A stretch of DNA of 64,000 nucleotides from an uncultured Nitrospirota bacterium (GTDB lineage Bacteria; Nitrospirota; Nitrospiria; Nitrospirales; UBA8639): positions 186,001 through 250,000 of the forward strand of contig CAKZPV010000033.1 in the NCBI GenBank assembly GCA_937139405.1. Reading direction: 5' to 3'. Positions 25,775-35,636 of the stretch are shown here, piece by piece. Both the position numbers and the translations under genes were made by a program. How positions within the stretch are numbered: the first letter of the stretch is position 1; every line of letters begins with the position of its first letter. The notes beneath the pieces are model-generated. The model did no database searches and was not told where the DNA came from. It was given only the letters and a program-made list of their open reading frames with translations.

Positions 25775-26395
25775 ATGTTGGTAGACCGTGATATAGAGTC
25801 AGACGATGTCGATACGCCAGAAGAAGATCATTCAATTAATAACGAATTGGCTGAACTTACTAAATATGTCGAGATGATTACCAGTACGGTTCGGGATATG
25901 GAATCACCTGTTACGACCACGTCTGACCAACTTCCTCAAGCGACTGCGCATTTGAATGATTTAGCCAAGTTGACAGAAGAGGGGACGCATCGGGTGTTGG
26001 CCTTAACCGAAGCAATTGAAACGAATCGTGGAGTGATGCAAATGGCTCTTGAGCAATTACGGAAACACCTCGGCAGTGAACATGCAAGAGATCTTGAACA
26101 ATTGCTTGAAATGGTGAATGCGGATGAGCGCCGTCTGACGGATATTCATGTGGCTTTGTCGTTTCAAGATCTTGTGGCACAACGGGTTGCCAAGCTGGTG
26201 ACCATTCTGAACGACGTCCAACACAAATTACTTAAGCTCGTTGTCGTGTTTGGCATCAAGAAAAAGAAGGATGGGACAGGGGGAAAAGACGGGGGACGTG
26301 GAGATGAGATGCTTCGCCAACTGGAAGCCTCTCAAACGACGGCACTTGAACAAGATCTTGTGGATGATATTTTATCTGAATTCGGACGTTCGTGA
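25775..26395 (+). CDS. cheZ: CheY-P phosphatase CheZ
   Basis: 206 aa from ATG 25775 (AAGGAG 6 nt upstream); the ATG at 25760 overlaps that site. A long four-helix-bundle-type helical protein with the catalytic motif LSFQDLVAQ, where D132 and Q136 correspond to D143 and Q147 of E. coli CheZ. The C-terminal helix EQDLVDDILSEFG matches the CheY-binding tail (QDQVDDLLDSLGF in E. coli). A charged low-complexity linker (KKKKDGTGGKDGG) separates the two, as expected for a flexible tether. It is flanked by cheY and cheA, which fixes its role in terminating the system 2 signal. Confidence 0.93.
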   Translation: MLVDRDIESDDVDTPEEDHSINNELAELTKYVEMITSTVRDMESPVTTTSDQLPQATAHLNDLAKLTEEGTHRVLALTEAIETNRGVMQMALEQLRKHLGSEHARDLEQLLEMVNADERRLTDIHVALSFQDLVAQRVAKLVTILNDVQHKLLKLVVVFGIKKKKDGTGGKDGGRGDEMLRQLEASQTTALEQDLVDDILSEFGRS

Positions 26396-26460
26396 TGCGG
26401 CGATCGCATATGTGAGGGTGATCTGATGCATGGTGCCTATGGGGTTGAAGAAGGTGATCT

Positions 26461-28350
26461 ATGAACGATGAAATGCAAGAGATACTAAGCGATTTTCTCG
26501 CCGAAAGCTCGGAAATGTTAGAGGCGCTTGACCAACATTTTGTCAAGCTAGAAAGCGAGCCCACAAATGCCGATCTCTTGAATGAGATCTTTCGTTGTAT
26601 GCATAGCATGAAGGGATCAGCAGGATTTCTTGGGTTTACGCATTTGGTTGAAGTTGCACATCAAGGCGAAAGCTTATTGAATAAATTGCGGCAAGGGGAA
26701 ATGAGTGTGTCGCCTTTTATTATCGATATCATTCTGGAAGCGGTTGATGCTGTTAAGCTTTTACATGCGGATATTCGAGAGACTGGAGAAGATTCGCATG
26801 TCGATACAGCATTAATTGTGAACAAATTGACGCTCACAATGGATAGCGCTGATGACCTCAAGGATCTCATGCCCGCTGCTCCGGCGGTGACAAGTCCTCC
26901 TCCTGCAGTGACAGAGCCATCTGTTGAAACGACGCCAACGTCGGAAATTGTAGCCAACGAAGCCTCTGATGGGAAAACAATACAGTCAGAAGAGGACGTT
27001 CAAGTCGAGCCTCCTGTGGCTATTGAGGCATCTGTGCCTGTGTTCGAAAGTGCACCGGGACTTTCTGAAGTATTGAATAAAATGCAAGAGGCGGCTTCAC
27101 GGACAGCAAAGGCGGCTTCTTCTTCACCGGCTAAATCTTCAGGAAAAGAAGAAGATGTGACCGTTCGAGTCGAGACCAGGCGACTGGATCAAGTCATGAA
27201 TTTAGTTGGAGAATTAGTTTTGGGGCGCAATCGACTGATGAAGCTTGGATATGGCCTTGAAGAAAAATATGAGACGGATCCAATTATCCGTGAGTTGGGT
27301 GTAGCCTTTGCGCAGCTTAATATCGTGACATCGGATTTACAGTTAGCAGTGATGAAGACTCGAATGGTTCCTATTCGGAAGGTCTTTTCACGGTTTCCCC
27401 GCTTAGTTAGGGATCTATCCAGTAAATTAGGAAAGCAGGTGCGGTTAGACCTTGTCGGCGAAGAAACTGAAGTTGATAAATCGGTGGCTGATGAATTGAG
27501 TGACCCTTTGGTGCATTTGGTGCGGAATTCTATGGACCATGGTTTAGAAACAGTAGAAGAACGCAAACGAACGGGGAAAAGTCCTGAAGGCTCTGTGCGG
27601 TTAGCGGCTTATCATGAAGGCAATAGTATTGTCATTCGTATTGAAGATGATGGGCGTGGCTTGCAAGTGGAGAAGATTGCAAAAAATGCGTTGGACAAAG
27701 GATTGGTTAGCGAGGCTGAACTTTCAAGTATGGGTCCTCGAGACATCATGAACCTTATTCTTCTGCCAGGGTTTAGTACTGCTGCGCAGGTGAGTGATTT
27801 GTCCGGACGCGGTGTTGGGATGGATGTGGTTCGGACCAATATTAGCCGAATGAATGGCAGTTTAGAATTAGATTCCGAGCCCGGTCGCGGGAGCCAGGTG
27901 ACCATTAAGCTTCCTTTAACCGTGGCCATAATCCAAGCCCTGTTAGTTGAAGTGGGCAATGCTACCTTTGCGGTTCCTCTAGCTTCGGTGGTTGAAGCCG
28001 TGAAGGTCACGAAAGAAGATATTAAAAGTGTCAATGGTCATGCTGTTTTAAATCTTCGAGAGCGAATCCTTCCGTTGTTGAATCTGGCTCAAACCTTCCA
28101 AGTTCCTCATGAACGCACAACTGACGAATGCTACGTGGTGGTGGTGGCTATAGGCGCTCAACGGTTCGGAGTTGTGGTAGATCGCTTACGGGCCCAAGAA
28201 GAAGTGGTGATCAAATCATTAGGTGCCTTTTTGGCTAATGTTCAAGGTGTGGCTGGCGCGACGATCACTGGAGATGGAAAAGTTGTGCTGATTTTAGATA
28301 TGGCAGATTTAGTAAAGAATGTGCCTGGGTCGTCATTTGCTTCAATGTGA
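26461..28350 (+). CDS. cheA: Chemotaxis histidine kinase CheA (system 2)
   Basis: 629 aa. The Hpt domain carries H48 in CMHSMKGSAG. A Pro/Glu/Ser-rich linker (about 135-235) has no P2 domain. The dimerisation segment (LDQVMNLVGELVLGRNR), the ATPase with LVRNSMDHGLE, DDGRGL and GRGVGMDVV, and a CheW-like C-terminal domain (IIQALLVEVGNATFAVPL...) follow. It lacks the GspE-N-like insert present in the system 1 CheA. It lies after cheY-cheZ and before cheV and two receptors, forming a complete second array. Without P2, phosphotransfer to CheY would rely on direct docking. Confidence 0.95.
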   Translation: MNDEMQEILSDFLAESSEMLEALDQHFVKLESEPTNADLLNEIFRCMHSMKGSAGFLGFTHLVEVAHQGESLLNKLRQGEMSVSPFIIDIILEAVDAVKLLHADIRETGEDSHVDTALIVNKLTLTMDSADDLKDLMPAAPAVTSPPPAVTEPSVETTPTSEIVANEASDGKTIQSEEDVQVEPPVAIEASVPVFESAPGLSEVLNKMQEAASRTAKAASSSPAKSSGKEEDVTVRVETRRLDQVMNLVGELVLGRNRLMKLGYGLEEKYETDPIIRELGVAFAQLNIVTSDLQLAVMKTRMVPIRKVFSRFPRLVRDLSSKLGKQVRLDLVGEETEVDKSVADELSDPLVHLVRNSMDHGLETVEERKRTGKSPEGSVRLAAYHEGNSIVIRIEDDGRGLQVEKIAKNALDKGLVSEAELSSMGPRDIMNLILLPGFSTAAQVSDLSGRGVGMDVVRTNISRMNGSLELDSEPGRGSQVTIKLPLTVAIIQALLVEVGNATFAVPLASVVEAVKVTKEDIKSVNGHAVLNLRERILPLLNLAQTFQVPHERTTDECYVVVVAIGAQRFGVVVDRLRAQEEVVIKSLGAFLANVQGVAGATITGDGKVVLILDMADLVKNVPGSSFASM

Positions 28351-28352
28351 TC

Positions 28353-28492
28353 ATAGAATCTGGAGTGAAGAGTAAAAGTGGGAAGTGAAAAGTCAGAAGT
28401 GAAAAGCAAGAGAAAAGGCAAAAGGGAAAAATCAGAATATTTCTTCTGCCGATTTCTGGCCTTCCACTCCTTACTTCTCACTTATAAGAGGA
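28353..28492. repeat. Intergenic heptamer-derived inverted repeat, best left arm
   Basis: After cheA a left arm (28362-28430) carries at least six near-exact heptamers of the AGTGAAA/AGTCAGA type. The right arm (about 28455-28485) reads CTTCCACTCCTTACTTCTC, the inverse complement in polarity and phase. The cheV ribosome site (AAGAGGAG) follows directly. Confidence 0.65.
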
Positions 28493-28499
28493 GCATGTA

Positions 28500-29456
28500 A
28501 TGGCAAAATGGATGGCAGAGATTGATCAGCGAACGAGTTTAGCTGGAGCCAATAAAATGGAACTGTTGATGTTCCATCTTGGCACGAATGAGATTTATGG
28601 CATTAATGTATTCAAGATTCGAGAAGTCATGAAAATGCCTCCAGTCACGAAAATTCCTGATTCTGATCCAAGAATTTTGGGACTCGTCAATCTTCGAGGA
28701 GAAAATATCGCGCTCATTGATTTGGCTCAAGCCATTGGTTTGAGTCCTATGAATCTAGAAGGAACAAAACTGATTATTGCGGAGTATAACGATCATAAAC
28801 AGGGGTTTCTTGTTGGGGGTGTTGATCGAATTATTCGCATGTCATGGGAACGTATTCAAATTCCGCCAGTCATGGTGCAGTCTAGTCGTCATGGTGCTGT
28901 TACGGCAGTTACCAAACTAGAAGATGGTCGGATGGTACTCATTCTGGATGTGGAAAAAGTGTTGGCGGAATTGCATCCTCATGCGGATGAGGAAGTTTTT
29001 GTTGGGATTGAAATGGTAAAAGAGCTAGCCGGAAAGCGCGTTCTTATTGCAGATGATTCTGTTGTGGCTCGAAAGCAGATCATGAAAACTTTGGAACGTT
29101 TAGGGATGAAATGGGAAGAAACTCAAACTGGAAAAGAGGCATTGGCCCGTTTGCAGCAGTTTGCTGAAGCCGCCGAAGATGCAGGGCAATCCATTCATGA
29201 TTTCTTGTCAGGAGTCATTACCGACATTGAAATGCCGGAAATGGATGGCTTTTCTCTGACGAAACATATTCGAGCAGATTCGCGTCTGCAAAGCCTACCT
29301 ATTTTGATGCATTCTTCGCTTTCGGGCCAATGCAATGTCGAAAAGGGTAAATCGCTGGGCGTCACTGATTATGTCGGAAAATTTCAACCGGCAGAACTTC
29401 GGGATAAATTGATCAAGCACATCGGGCGAACGCATGTTGAATCCGTTGTTGGATGA
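28500..29456 (+). CDS. cheV: CheV: CheW domain fused to receiver
   Basis: 318 aa. The N-terminal CheW-like domain (residues 15-160: YGINVFKIREVMKM, LGLVNLRGENIALIDL) is joined to a receiver (175-315) with phosphoacceptor D242 (VITDIEMPEMDG) and VLIADDS. CheV couples receptors to CheA, and its receiver, phosphorylated by CheA, aids adaptation. It stands between cheA2 and two receptors, so it probably serves as the main coupler of system 2 beside the CheW at 35136. Length and domain order are standard. Confidence 0.94.
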   Translation: MAKWMAEIDQRTSLAGANKMELLMFHLGTNEIYGINVFKIREVMKMPPVTKIPDSDPRILGLVNLRGENIALIDLAQAIGLSPMNLEGTKLIIAEYNDHKQGFLVGGVDRIIRMSWERIQIPPVMVQSSRHGAVTAVTKLEDGRMVLILDVEKVLAELHPHADEEVFVGIEMVKELAGKRVLIADDSVVARKQIMKTLERLGMKWEETQTGKEALARLQQFAEAAEDAGQSIHDFLSGVITDIEMPEMDGFSLTKHIRADSRLQSLPILMHSSLSGQCNVEKGKSLGVTDYVGKFQPAELRDKLIKHIGRTHVESVVG

Positions 29457-29551
29457 GAGTGAGATGATTCGGTCAGGAGATAAATTGTTCAAGATTTGTT
29501 GTTCGGTCGAATGCAAGAGCGTGCGATTATAACCAGACGGAAGCTATACAT

Positions 29552-31660
29552 ATGTCCATACATATTTTTCGGAACATCGGTATGACCAGCAAGCTTGTCT
29601 CGATTCTTGTTTTCTTTTCTCTTATACCCCTGAGCGTTCAAGTCTACTCCCTTTACAAGACCGTAGGGATTTTGGAAGAGGGTGTTGGTATGCAATATCA
29701 ATCAGTAGCGGACCATCTCTCCTATAATCTTGAACAGTATCTCGGCGAGCGTTCAGGTGATGCCAAGACCATGAGTCAGAATCGGATTTTTCGGGACCGG
29801 ACATTGTGGTATCAGCCAGGGAATATGTCGAATGAATTAGTTCAAGTCCTGAATGAATATGTTCAATCGTCTAGCGCGTATTCATTAATACAAGTGGTGG
29901 ATCATGAAGGCCAGCTCATTGCGGTGAATGATCGAGATAGTCAAGGGCACTTGATTCGGACGGAAGAGTTGTATGGAAAAAACTTTCGCTCAACGGTTTG
30001 GTTTCAAGCGCTTCAACAACAAGAAAGTAGAACACTTTCTGAAGGCGGTTCGGCTCATTCTTTAGGTGACTCGGACGTGTTTGTGGAGGACGTTGCGGTG
30101 GATCGATATGTTAAATCGATTTTTCCTAATGAGAACGCCCTAACTGTTGGTTTCTCTGTTCCTTTGTACGACCATGGTGAAATTATCGGTTATTGGACGC
30201 AGCGGTTGAAATATTCCATGGTCGAAAAGATTATTCAACAAGCGTATCAAGGTCTAAAGAAGTCTGGATTTCCTGGGGCAGAATTGACTTTGCAAAATGG
30301 TCAAGGGTTTACGATCTTAGAATATGCACCAACCGTTCATCAGAATGAAGCCGTGATTCATGATCTTGAGAATGTGTTGTTTCGGACTAATCTCGCTCAA
30401 ATCGGATTAGATGCGGCTCAATCAGCTGTTCAGGGGAAATCAGGATTTTCTCATAACTTCCATCCTGGCAAACAAGGCATGCAAGTGATCGGTTTTAGTC
30501 ATCTTCAAGGAGGTCAAGGATTTAAAGGCCTACATTGGTCGATCCTCGTGCAAATTCCAGAAGAAGAAGCACTCCAACAAATTAGTGACATTACGAATAA
30601 AACACTACGAGAAATGTTCTTGGGTTTGCTTATGGTTATTCCTATCGGGATTGTTATGGGGCGGAAAGTGATCGGTCGCCTAAAGCCATTTTGGGAAGTG
30701 GCAGCCCAAGCCTCTAGTGGGGATTTAACGCAAAGAGTACCCATTACGACACAAGACGAATTGGGACAAATGGGAGAGGCATTGAATCATTTGTTAGATC
30801 AATTGAATGGAATGCTTCTCCAAACTCAAAAGGTCGCCCATTCGTTATCACAAGCTTCAGATGATTTGTCGATTGTTGGGCGCCAAGTCGTCCAAGTAAG
30901 CCAGGCGCAAGTGAATCAGGCGACTCAGGTGGCCACCTCTGTTGAGGAAGTGGCATTCACGGCCGACGAGATGGCTCGGAATACGCAAGGATTGGCCTCT
31001 ACGGCAACCGAGGTGAATGAATCGGCCGTGCGAGGGGGAGAAATTGTGTCTTCCTCAATTCATGGCATGGAGTCAGTCTCAAGTCGAATGCAGGAATCAG
31101 CGAGTCGCATTCAAACGTTAGGACAACGTTCTCAAGAGATTGGAGATATTATCGGAGTGATTGAAGATATTGCAGAGCAAACAAATCTTTTGGCCTTGAA
31201 TGCGGCTATTGAGGCTGCAAGGGCAGGAGACCAAGGCCGAGGTTTTGCCGTGGTGGCGGACGAAGTCCGGAAACTCGCGGAACGAACGGGTAAAGCGACG
31301 AAAGAAATCGCGACCGTTATTGAATCTGTCCAAGAAGGTACGCATGAGGCGGTCCATTCAATGGAAGCCGGCACTCAAGAAGCCCACACCGGTATGCGTT
31401 TGGCTCGGGAAGCAGGCATTCGTCTGACTGAAATTGTGAATGGTGTCCAGCGAGTGGTGGAGATGATTCAACATTTTGCGGAATCAACGAAGCAACAGTC
31501 TGATGTCTCTGGACAATTATCTTCGAGTATTCATCAGGTCGCTCAGTTGAGCCAAGAAAATGAAGGACATGTGCAGGGAGTGGCAAAAGCTACACAACAT
31601 TTTGCTGGATTGGCAGCAGACTTACAAACATCGCTGAGTCGGTTTACCTTAAAAGGATAA
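29552..31660 (+). CDS. Methyl-accepting chemoreceptor with dCache-like sensor (system 2)
   Basis: 702 aa. Membrane segments at about 13-35 and 350-370 bracket a periplasmic double-Cache-like domain. It is homologous in pattern to the receptor at 9567 (shared [11 protein letters not shown] / GFPGAELTL-like stretches), so the two are paralogues. HAMP and a signalling domain follow, with tip [20 protein letters not shown] near residue 541. There is no FFEEF tail; it ends FTLKG. The signalling domain differs strongly at DNA level from the near-identical pair at 9567/11854, fitting allocation to a different array. It lies 16 bp before the next receptor gene. Confidence 0.92.
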   Translation: MSIHIFRNIGMTSKLVSILVFFSLIPLSVQVYSLYKTVGILEEGVGMQYQSVADHLSYNLEQYLGERSGDAKTMSQNRIFRDRTLWYQPGNMSNELVQVLNEYVQSSSAYSLIQVVDHEGQLIAVNDRDSQGHLIRTEELYGKNFRSTVWFQALQQQESRTLSEGGSAHSLGDSDVFVEDVAVDRYVKSIFPNENALTVGFSVPLYDHGEIIGYWTQRLKYSMVEKIIQQAYQGLKKSGFPGAELTLQNGQGFTILEYAPTVHQNEAVIHDLENVLFRTNLAQIGLDAAQSAVQGKSGFSHNFHPGKQGMQVIGFSHLQGGQGFKGLHWSILVQIPEEEALQQISDITNKTLREMFLGLLMVIPIGIVMGRKVIGRLKPFWEVAAQASSGDLTQRVPITTQDELGQMGEALNHLLDQLNGMLLQTQKVAHSLSQASDDLSIVGRQVVQVSQAQVNQATQVATSVEEVAFTADEMARNTQGLASTATEVNESAVRGGEIVSSSIHGMESVSSRMQESASRIQTLGQRSQEIGDIIGVIEDIAEQTNLLALNAAIEAARAGDQGRGFAVVADEVRKLAERTGKATKEIATVIESVQEGTHEAVHSMEAGTQEAHTGMRLAREAGIRLTEIVNGVQRVVEMIQHFAESTKQQSDVSGQLSSSIHQVAQLSQENEGHVQGVAKATQHFAGLAADLQTSLSRFTLKG

Positions 31661-31703
31661 ATCTGTAGGGAAGTCGGTGAAACATTTCAAGCGGGGAACA
31701 CAT

Positions 31704-33380
31704 ATGAGAAATTTGAGGATTGGACCAAAATTTATTCTGTCTCTTGGCATGTTAGCTACAGCCTTACTCCTTTGTGGTCTTTGGGGTATTTATCAGCAAG
31801 AAGAGGGACGTTTGCGAGCCTCCTTAGAAGAAGAAGGGCGAATTATTCAATCTCAAATTGAAGTCACACGAGCCTATATCGCAAAAAACTATGTTGGGAA
31901 AATGAAAAAAACTCCTTTTGGCTCGCAGCTCCATGTGGCTCGGGATCATAATCGCGATCCAGTAGCCATTCCCTTTCCGGCTACGGCAACTCAAGAAATT
32001 GGACGAGAACTAGCTGAGCGTGGAGTCTATCAATCTCGGTTGGTGAGCGATCAGCCAATGAATCCTACCAATGCTCCCAAGGATGCGTTTGAAGTCAAGG
32101 CAATGAAATTGATCAATAATGGTGCCGATAACGTGAGTGACGTTCAGATGATTAATGGAGTGCCAACGTTTCTGAGAGCGAGTGCTGATCGAGCTTCGGT
32201 TGAGGCTTGCGTGAATTGCCATGCAGGGAAAAAACTAGGTGATGTGGTAGGTATGCTATCCGTGGCGATACCCATGATTGATGCACAAGCCTCCATGCAG
32301 AGTTCCGTCGTGCATTCAGGGATATGGATGATTGCGATCATTGCAGTATTTTTGGTGGCGGTATATTGGCTTATGCATCTCTTTGTCTTAAAGCCACTTC
32401 ATGCATTGGCGGAAATTTCTCACGATATTGCTCAAGGTGAAGGCGATTTGACGAAGCGGGTACCGGTTGGGAGTGGATCAGACGAAATTACTAGTTTGGC
32501 ACGAGATTTTAATCTTTTTATTCAAAAAATGCATGGTGCGGTTTCGCTAGTGAATCAAGCAACGAATCGGTTAGCCAACTCAACCATTGAGTTGTCATCC
32601 ACGGCTGATAATGTTGTCCGTGCCGCAGAAGGGCAGGAAGCACGGGCGGTTCAATCTGCCTCAGCAGTTGAAGAAATGACTATGACGGCAGGGGATGTTG
32701 CGCGCAACTCTACTGAAGCCGCACGCATTGCGCAAGAAACTGCGGAAACTGCTCGAGGTGGGCAGGAAGTCATGATGCAAACCGTGTCAGGGATGCAGCA
32801 GGTCTCTGAAGCTGTCGTGCAGGCGGCGAATATTATTACCACGTTAGGACGATCATCAGATCAAATCGGAGAAATTGTTCGCGTGATCGAGGATATTGCC
32901 GATCAAACAAATCTGTTAGCCCTCAATGCGGCTATAGAGGCCGCTCGAGCTGGTGAGCAAGGCCGAGGTTTTGCTGTGGTTGCGGATGAAGTGCGGAAAT
33001 TAGCCGAGCGTACGACCAAAGCAACCAAAGAAATTGGGGATATGATTCGGCAAATTCAGCAGGACACTAAAAGTGCGGTGGCTTCAATGGATCAAGGTAC
33101 TAATCAAGTTGGACAAGGCGTGGAATTAGCCAATAAGACTGGAGAGGCTCTTTCGCAGATTCATTCGATGATTAATTCAACCGCTGGCATGATTCAACAA
33201 ATCGCCAGTGCTGCGGAAGAGCAATCCAATGCGACGCGGCAAATTGCGAGTGACTTAGAATCAATGACACAAACGACTCGGGAAACGTCGAGTGGCATTG
33301 CAGAGTCAGCTCAAGCCTGTCATAAATTAAGTACCTTAGCCGACGATCTGCAGAAGACTGTGAGTGCCTTCAAAGTGTAA
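31704..33380 (+). CDS. Chemoreceptor with Tll0287-like haem sensor (system 2)
   Basis: 558 aa from ATG 31704 (GGGGA 7 nt upstream); a GTG at 31677 is an alternative start. Membrane segments lie at about 11-31 and 206-229. The periplasmic Tll0287-like domain has CxxCH at C169, C172, H173. HAMP and a methyl-accepting domain follow, with tip [20 protein letters not shown] near 397. It is the counterpart of the haem receptor at 11854 and pairs with a dCache receptor in the same order, so the two-receptor cassette appears duplicated between the two chemotaxis systems. It has no aromatic C-terminal tail. Confidence 0.9.
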   Translation: MRNLRIGPKFILSLGMLATALLLCGLWGIYQQEEGRLRASLEEEGRIIQSQIEVTRAYIAKNYVGKMKKTPFGSQLHVARDHNRDPVAIPFPATATQEIGRELAERGVYQSRLVSDQPMNPTNAPKDAFEVKAMKLINNGADNVSDVQMINGVPTFLRASADRASVEACVNCHAGKKLGDVVGMLSVAIPMIDAQASMQSSVVHSGIWMIAIIAVFLVAVYWLMHLFVLKPLHALAEISHDIAQGEGDLTKRVPVGSGSDEITSLARDFNLFIQKMHGAVSLVNQATNRLANSTIELSSTADNVVRAAEGQEARAVQSASAVEEMTMTAGDVARNSTEAARIAQETAETARGGQEVMMQTVSGMQQVSEAVVQAANIITTLGRSSDQIGEIVRVIEDIADQTNLLALNAAIEAARAGEQGRGFAVVADEVRKLAERTTKATKEIGDMIRQIQQDTKSAVASMDQGTNQVGQGVELANKTGEALSQIHSMINSTAGMIQQIASAAEEQSNATRQIASDLESMTQTTRETSSGIAESAQACHKLSTLADDLQKTVSAFKV

Positions 33381-33381
33381 G

Positions 33382-33409
33382 TGGATGAGGCTCATGTTGA
33401 CCTCATCCA
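33382..33409. terminator. Hairpin between convergent genes
   Basis: TGGATGAGG (33382-33390) pairs perfectly with CCTCATCCA (33401-33409) around a 10-nt loop. It begins one base after the receptor stop and sits between that gene and the convergent minus-strand gene. T-rich tails are weak on both sides, so it is a plausible bidirectional terminator with low certainty of strength. Confidence 0.5.
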
Positions 33410-33451
33410 TAGGCGTTAGATTTTGTTGAAGATTGCGACTCTTGAGTCAAA

Positions 33452-33715
33452 TTACTCAAGAGAATGTGGAGTTTCAGAAGGAGTTGATGAAGGGGGGGGA
33501 AGTTGATTTTTTTGATTCACGACCTTTTCAAGCAAGCCGACAGAATCTTTCAACAGGTCCGCTGCGCAGGTCAAGGTGACATGCAGTTGTTTCCATGCAT
33601 CATCCCAACGTTCTTCACGTTGAAGGTCTTGAAAACGTTGGTGTTGTGCTTGGAGAATGGCTTTTTTCGCATCAAGCATCAAGCGATCAGCTTGAGAACT
33701 AGCAGGTCTGTCCAT
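33452..33715 (-). CDS. Small helical protein of unknown function on the minus strand
   Basis: 87 aa, predicted almost entirely helical to residue 70 (ADRLMLDAKKAILQAQHQRF, KQLHVTLTCAADLLKDSV) with a Pro/Ser-rich end. A ribosome site AAAGGA lies 9 nt before its ATG on the minus strand, and amphipathic patterning supports a real gene. It is the only minus-strand gene visible. Size and helical make-up recall flagellar chaperones (FliT/FlgN type), but no motif supports such a name. A plus-strand frame crossing it (33503-33859) lacks these signs and is rejected. Confidence 0.6.
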   Translation of the reverse strand: MDRPASSQADRLMLDAKKAILQAQHQRFQDLQREERWDDAWKQLHVTLTCAADLLKDSVGLLEKVVNQKNQLPPPSSTPSETPHSLE

Positions 33716-33891
33716 AATGATGAATCCTTTATGAAAATCAATAGACGAATAATATTTTTACCCTATCAGAGTAGAGATTGGAGCCACAAGAATTTACAAC
33801 GTGGATTTAATAGAGAATTCATAGAGATGTGTGACATTCATGCATATTTGTGCGTGTGATATTTCAGAGTAAGAATAGTTGACGGACGACA

Positions 33892-35055
33892 ATGAGTAAA
33901 AACGATCAGGCTATTAGAGTATTGGTGGTTGATGATTCGGTATTTATGCGTAACATGCTTTCCATGATGTTGATGAAATGTGTTGGTATCCAAGTCGTTG
34001 GAACGGCGATGAATGGGCGAGATGCCATTGCTCAAGCTTTGCGGACTCAGCCTGATGTCATGACTCTCGATATTGAGATGCCCGGCATGAATGGTTTGGA
34101 GGTCCTCGATCATATGATGGTTCACGATCCGCTTCCAATCATTATGGTGAGCGCGCTGACGGAAGAAGGAGCTGAAGTGACGCTCCAAGCTCTCGAACGT
34201 GGAGCCGTGGACTTCATTGCCAAACCAATGAATCAAGATCTATCCGGTATTGGAGCGATTGAGGAATTGCTTCATGCAAAAGTTCTGGAAGCCTTTCAGG
34301 CGAGATTTAGCATCCACACGATTCGGCATAGAGGAATCCGTAGCGAAGCCCATGCTTATGATGTGTCGTTACATGTCCCTGCGCGCGACAATCTTATGCC
34401 GTCTATGAGTTTAGTTGGGGAATCGCCACATTATAAGGGCTCTGAAACAACAGCGATGTGCGATTTTCCTCTTGCTGTTATCGGGGCGTCAACAGGAGGC
34501 CCCAATCTTTTGAAAGCCATTATTCGAGATTTGCCGGCATCGTTTCCAGCTGCGCTTCTCATTGTTCAACACATGCCAAAGTTTTTTACGAAAGTGTTTG
34601 CAGAGAATTTGGATGCGCTGGCTTCCTTTTCCATCCGAGAAGCTCAAAATGGTGATGAATTGCAAGTTGGAATGGGCTTTGTGGTTCCTGGGGATCATCA
34701 TATGAGGGTGACACGTACGTCTGATGGTCGAGCCATCCTTACTATCGAATCTGAATCACAAGATCTTCCCTATCGGCCTTCAATCGATTGTGCCATGGTT
34801 TCCGCAGCAGAACAGTTTGGTCAATCGACGGTCGGTCTTGTTCTCACTGGAATGGGTAATGATGGCTTGGTTGGAAGTCAAAAGATTAAAGCATGTGGAG
34901 GAAGAGTGTTGGTTCAAAATGAAGCCACTTCTTTGATCTATGGTATGCCACGAGCTGTGGCCGAAGCTGGCGTGGCAGATGCTGTGCTACCTGATGTTCA
35001 ATTAGGGGGAGCGTTGGTAAAGGCTGTCGATTCCGTCTGTGTAGTGAACAGATAA
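33892..35055 (+). CDS. cheB: Chemotaxis methylesterase CheB (second copy)
   Basis: 387 aa. The receiver carries D60 in MTLDIEMPGMNG. A linker of about 60 residues precedes the methylesterase domain, whose catalytic residues are in IGASTGGPNLL (Ser), QHMPKFFTKVF (His) and GMGNDGLVGS (Asp). The linker is longer and different from that of the first CheB. It lies in the system 2 block before cheW, consistent with service to the receptors at 29552 and 31704. It is separated from them by the only minus-strand gene, so it probably has its own promoter. Confidence 0.94.
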   Translation: MSKNDQAIRVLVVDDSVFMRNMLSMMLMKCVGIQVVGTAMNGRDAIAQALRTQPDVMTLDIEMPGMNGLEVLDHMMVHDPLPIIMVSALTEEGAEVTLQALERGAVDFIAKPMNQDLSGIGAIEELLHAKVLEAFQARFSIHTIRHRGIRSEAHAYDVSLHVPARDNLMPSMSLVGESPHYKGSETTAMCDFPLAVIGASTGGPNLLKAIIRDLPASFPAALLIVQHMPKFFTKVFAENLDALASFSIREAQNGDELQVGMGFVVPGDHHMRVTRTSDGRAILTIESESQDLPYRPSIDCAMVSAAEQFGQSTVGLVLTGMGNDGLVGSQKIKACGGRVLVQNEATSLIYGMPRAVAEAGVADAVLPDVQLGGALVKAVDSVCVVNR

Positions 35056-35135
35056 TTCAAGATGTCAGATTCAAAAGATTTTTTACATTGATCCAAGCAT
35101 GTTGAAGAATATTAGCCTTTGAGAGGAAATAATCC

Positions 35136-35621
35136 ATGACTGCCATAATGAATGCTGTGCCTCATGATGAGACGTACGAGGGAAGTGGTGATGTGTTGCA
35201 ACTTGTTAGTTTTCGGTTAGGCCCAGAGGAATATGCCATTGATATTCTGGGTGTGCAAGAAATCATTCGTATGGTTGAAATCACTCATGTCCCTAATGCC
35301 CCTCATTATGTAGAAGGAGTTGTGAATCTTAGAGGAAAAGTCATTCCAATCATCAATCTTCGCACTCGTTTAGGGGTGTCGTCGGTCGACCCGACAAAGG
35401 ATACGCGCATTGTGGTTGTGGAGGTTGGACATTTGATCTTGGGCTTTATTGTAGATTCGGTCGAAGAGGTCTTGCGATTGCCAGAAGAATTCATTGAACC
35501 GCCTCCTACCACCGGTCGAGGTGGAGCTGATGATTTTCATAAAGGTGTCGGTCGAGTAGAAGGACGTTTGTTGATCTTGTTGGATTTGGAATTACTATTT
35601 GATATTGGAGTTGTCTGTTAA
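35136..35621 (+). CDS. cheW: Chemotaxis coupling protein CheW (system 2)
   Basis: 161 aa, the usual size. CheW-domain motifs: YAIDILGVQEIIRM, VEGVVNLRGKVIPIINLR and LGFIVDSVEEVLRL. It follows cheB and precedes motA by 15 bp, so chemotaxis and stator genes are probably co-transcribed here. It resembles canonical enterobacterial-type CheW more than the CheW at 8890, which carries an acidic tail. Confidence 0.94.
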   Translation: MTAIMNAVPHDETYEGSGDVLQLVSFRLGPEEYAIDILGVQEIIRMVEITHVPNAPHYVEGVVNLRGKVIPIINLRTRLGVSSVDPTKDTRIVVVEVGHLILGFIVDSVEEVLRLPEEFIEPPPTTGRGGADDFHKGVGRVEGRLLILLDLELLFDIGVVC

Positions 35622-35636
35622 GGAACGCTAAGCACG

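Noticed and set aside
33503-33859. 118-codon plus-strand frame opposite the minus-strand gene
   Set aside because: It mirrors the minus-strand coding pattern; the reverse frame has the ribosome site and amphipathic helices.
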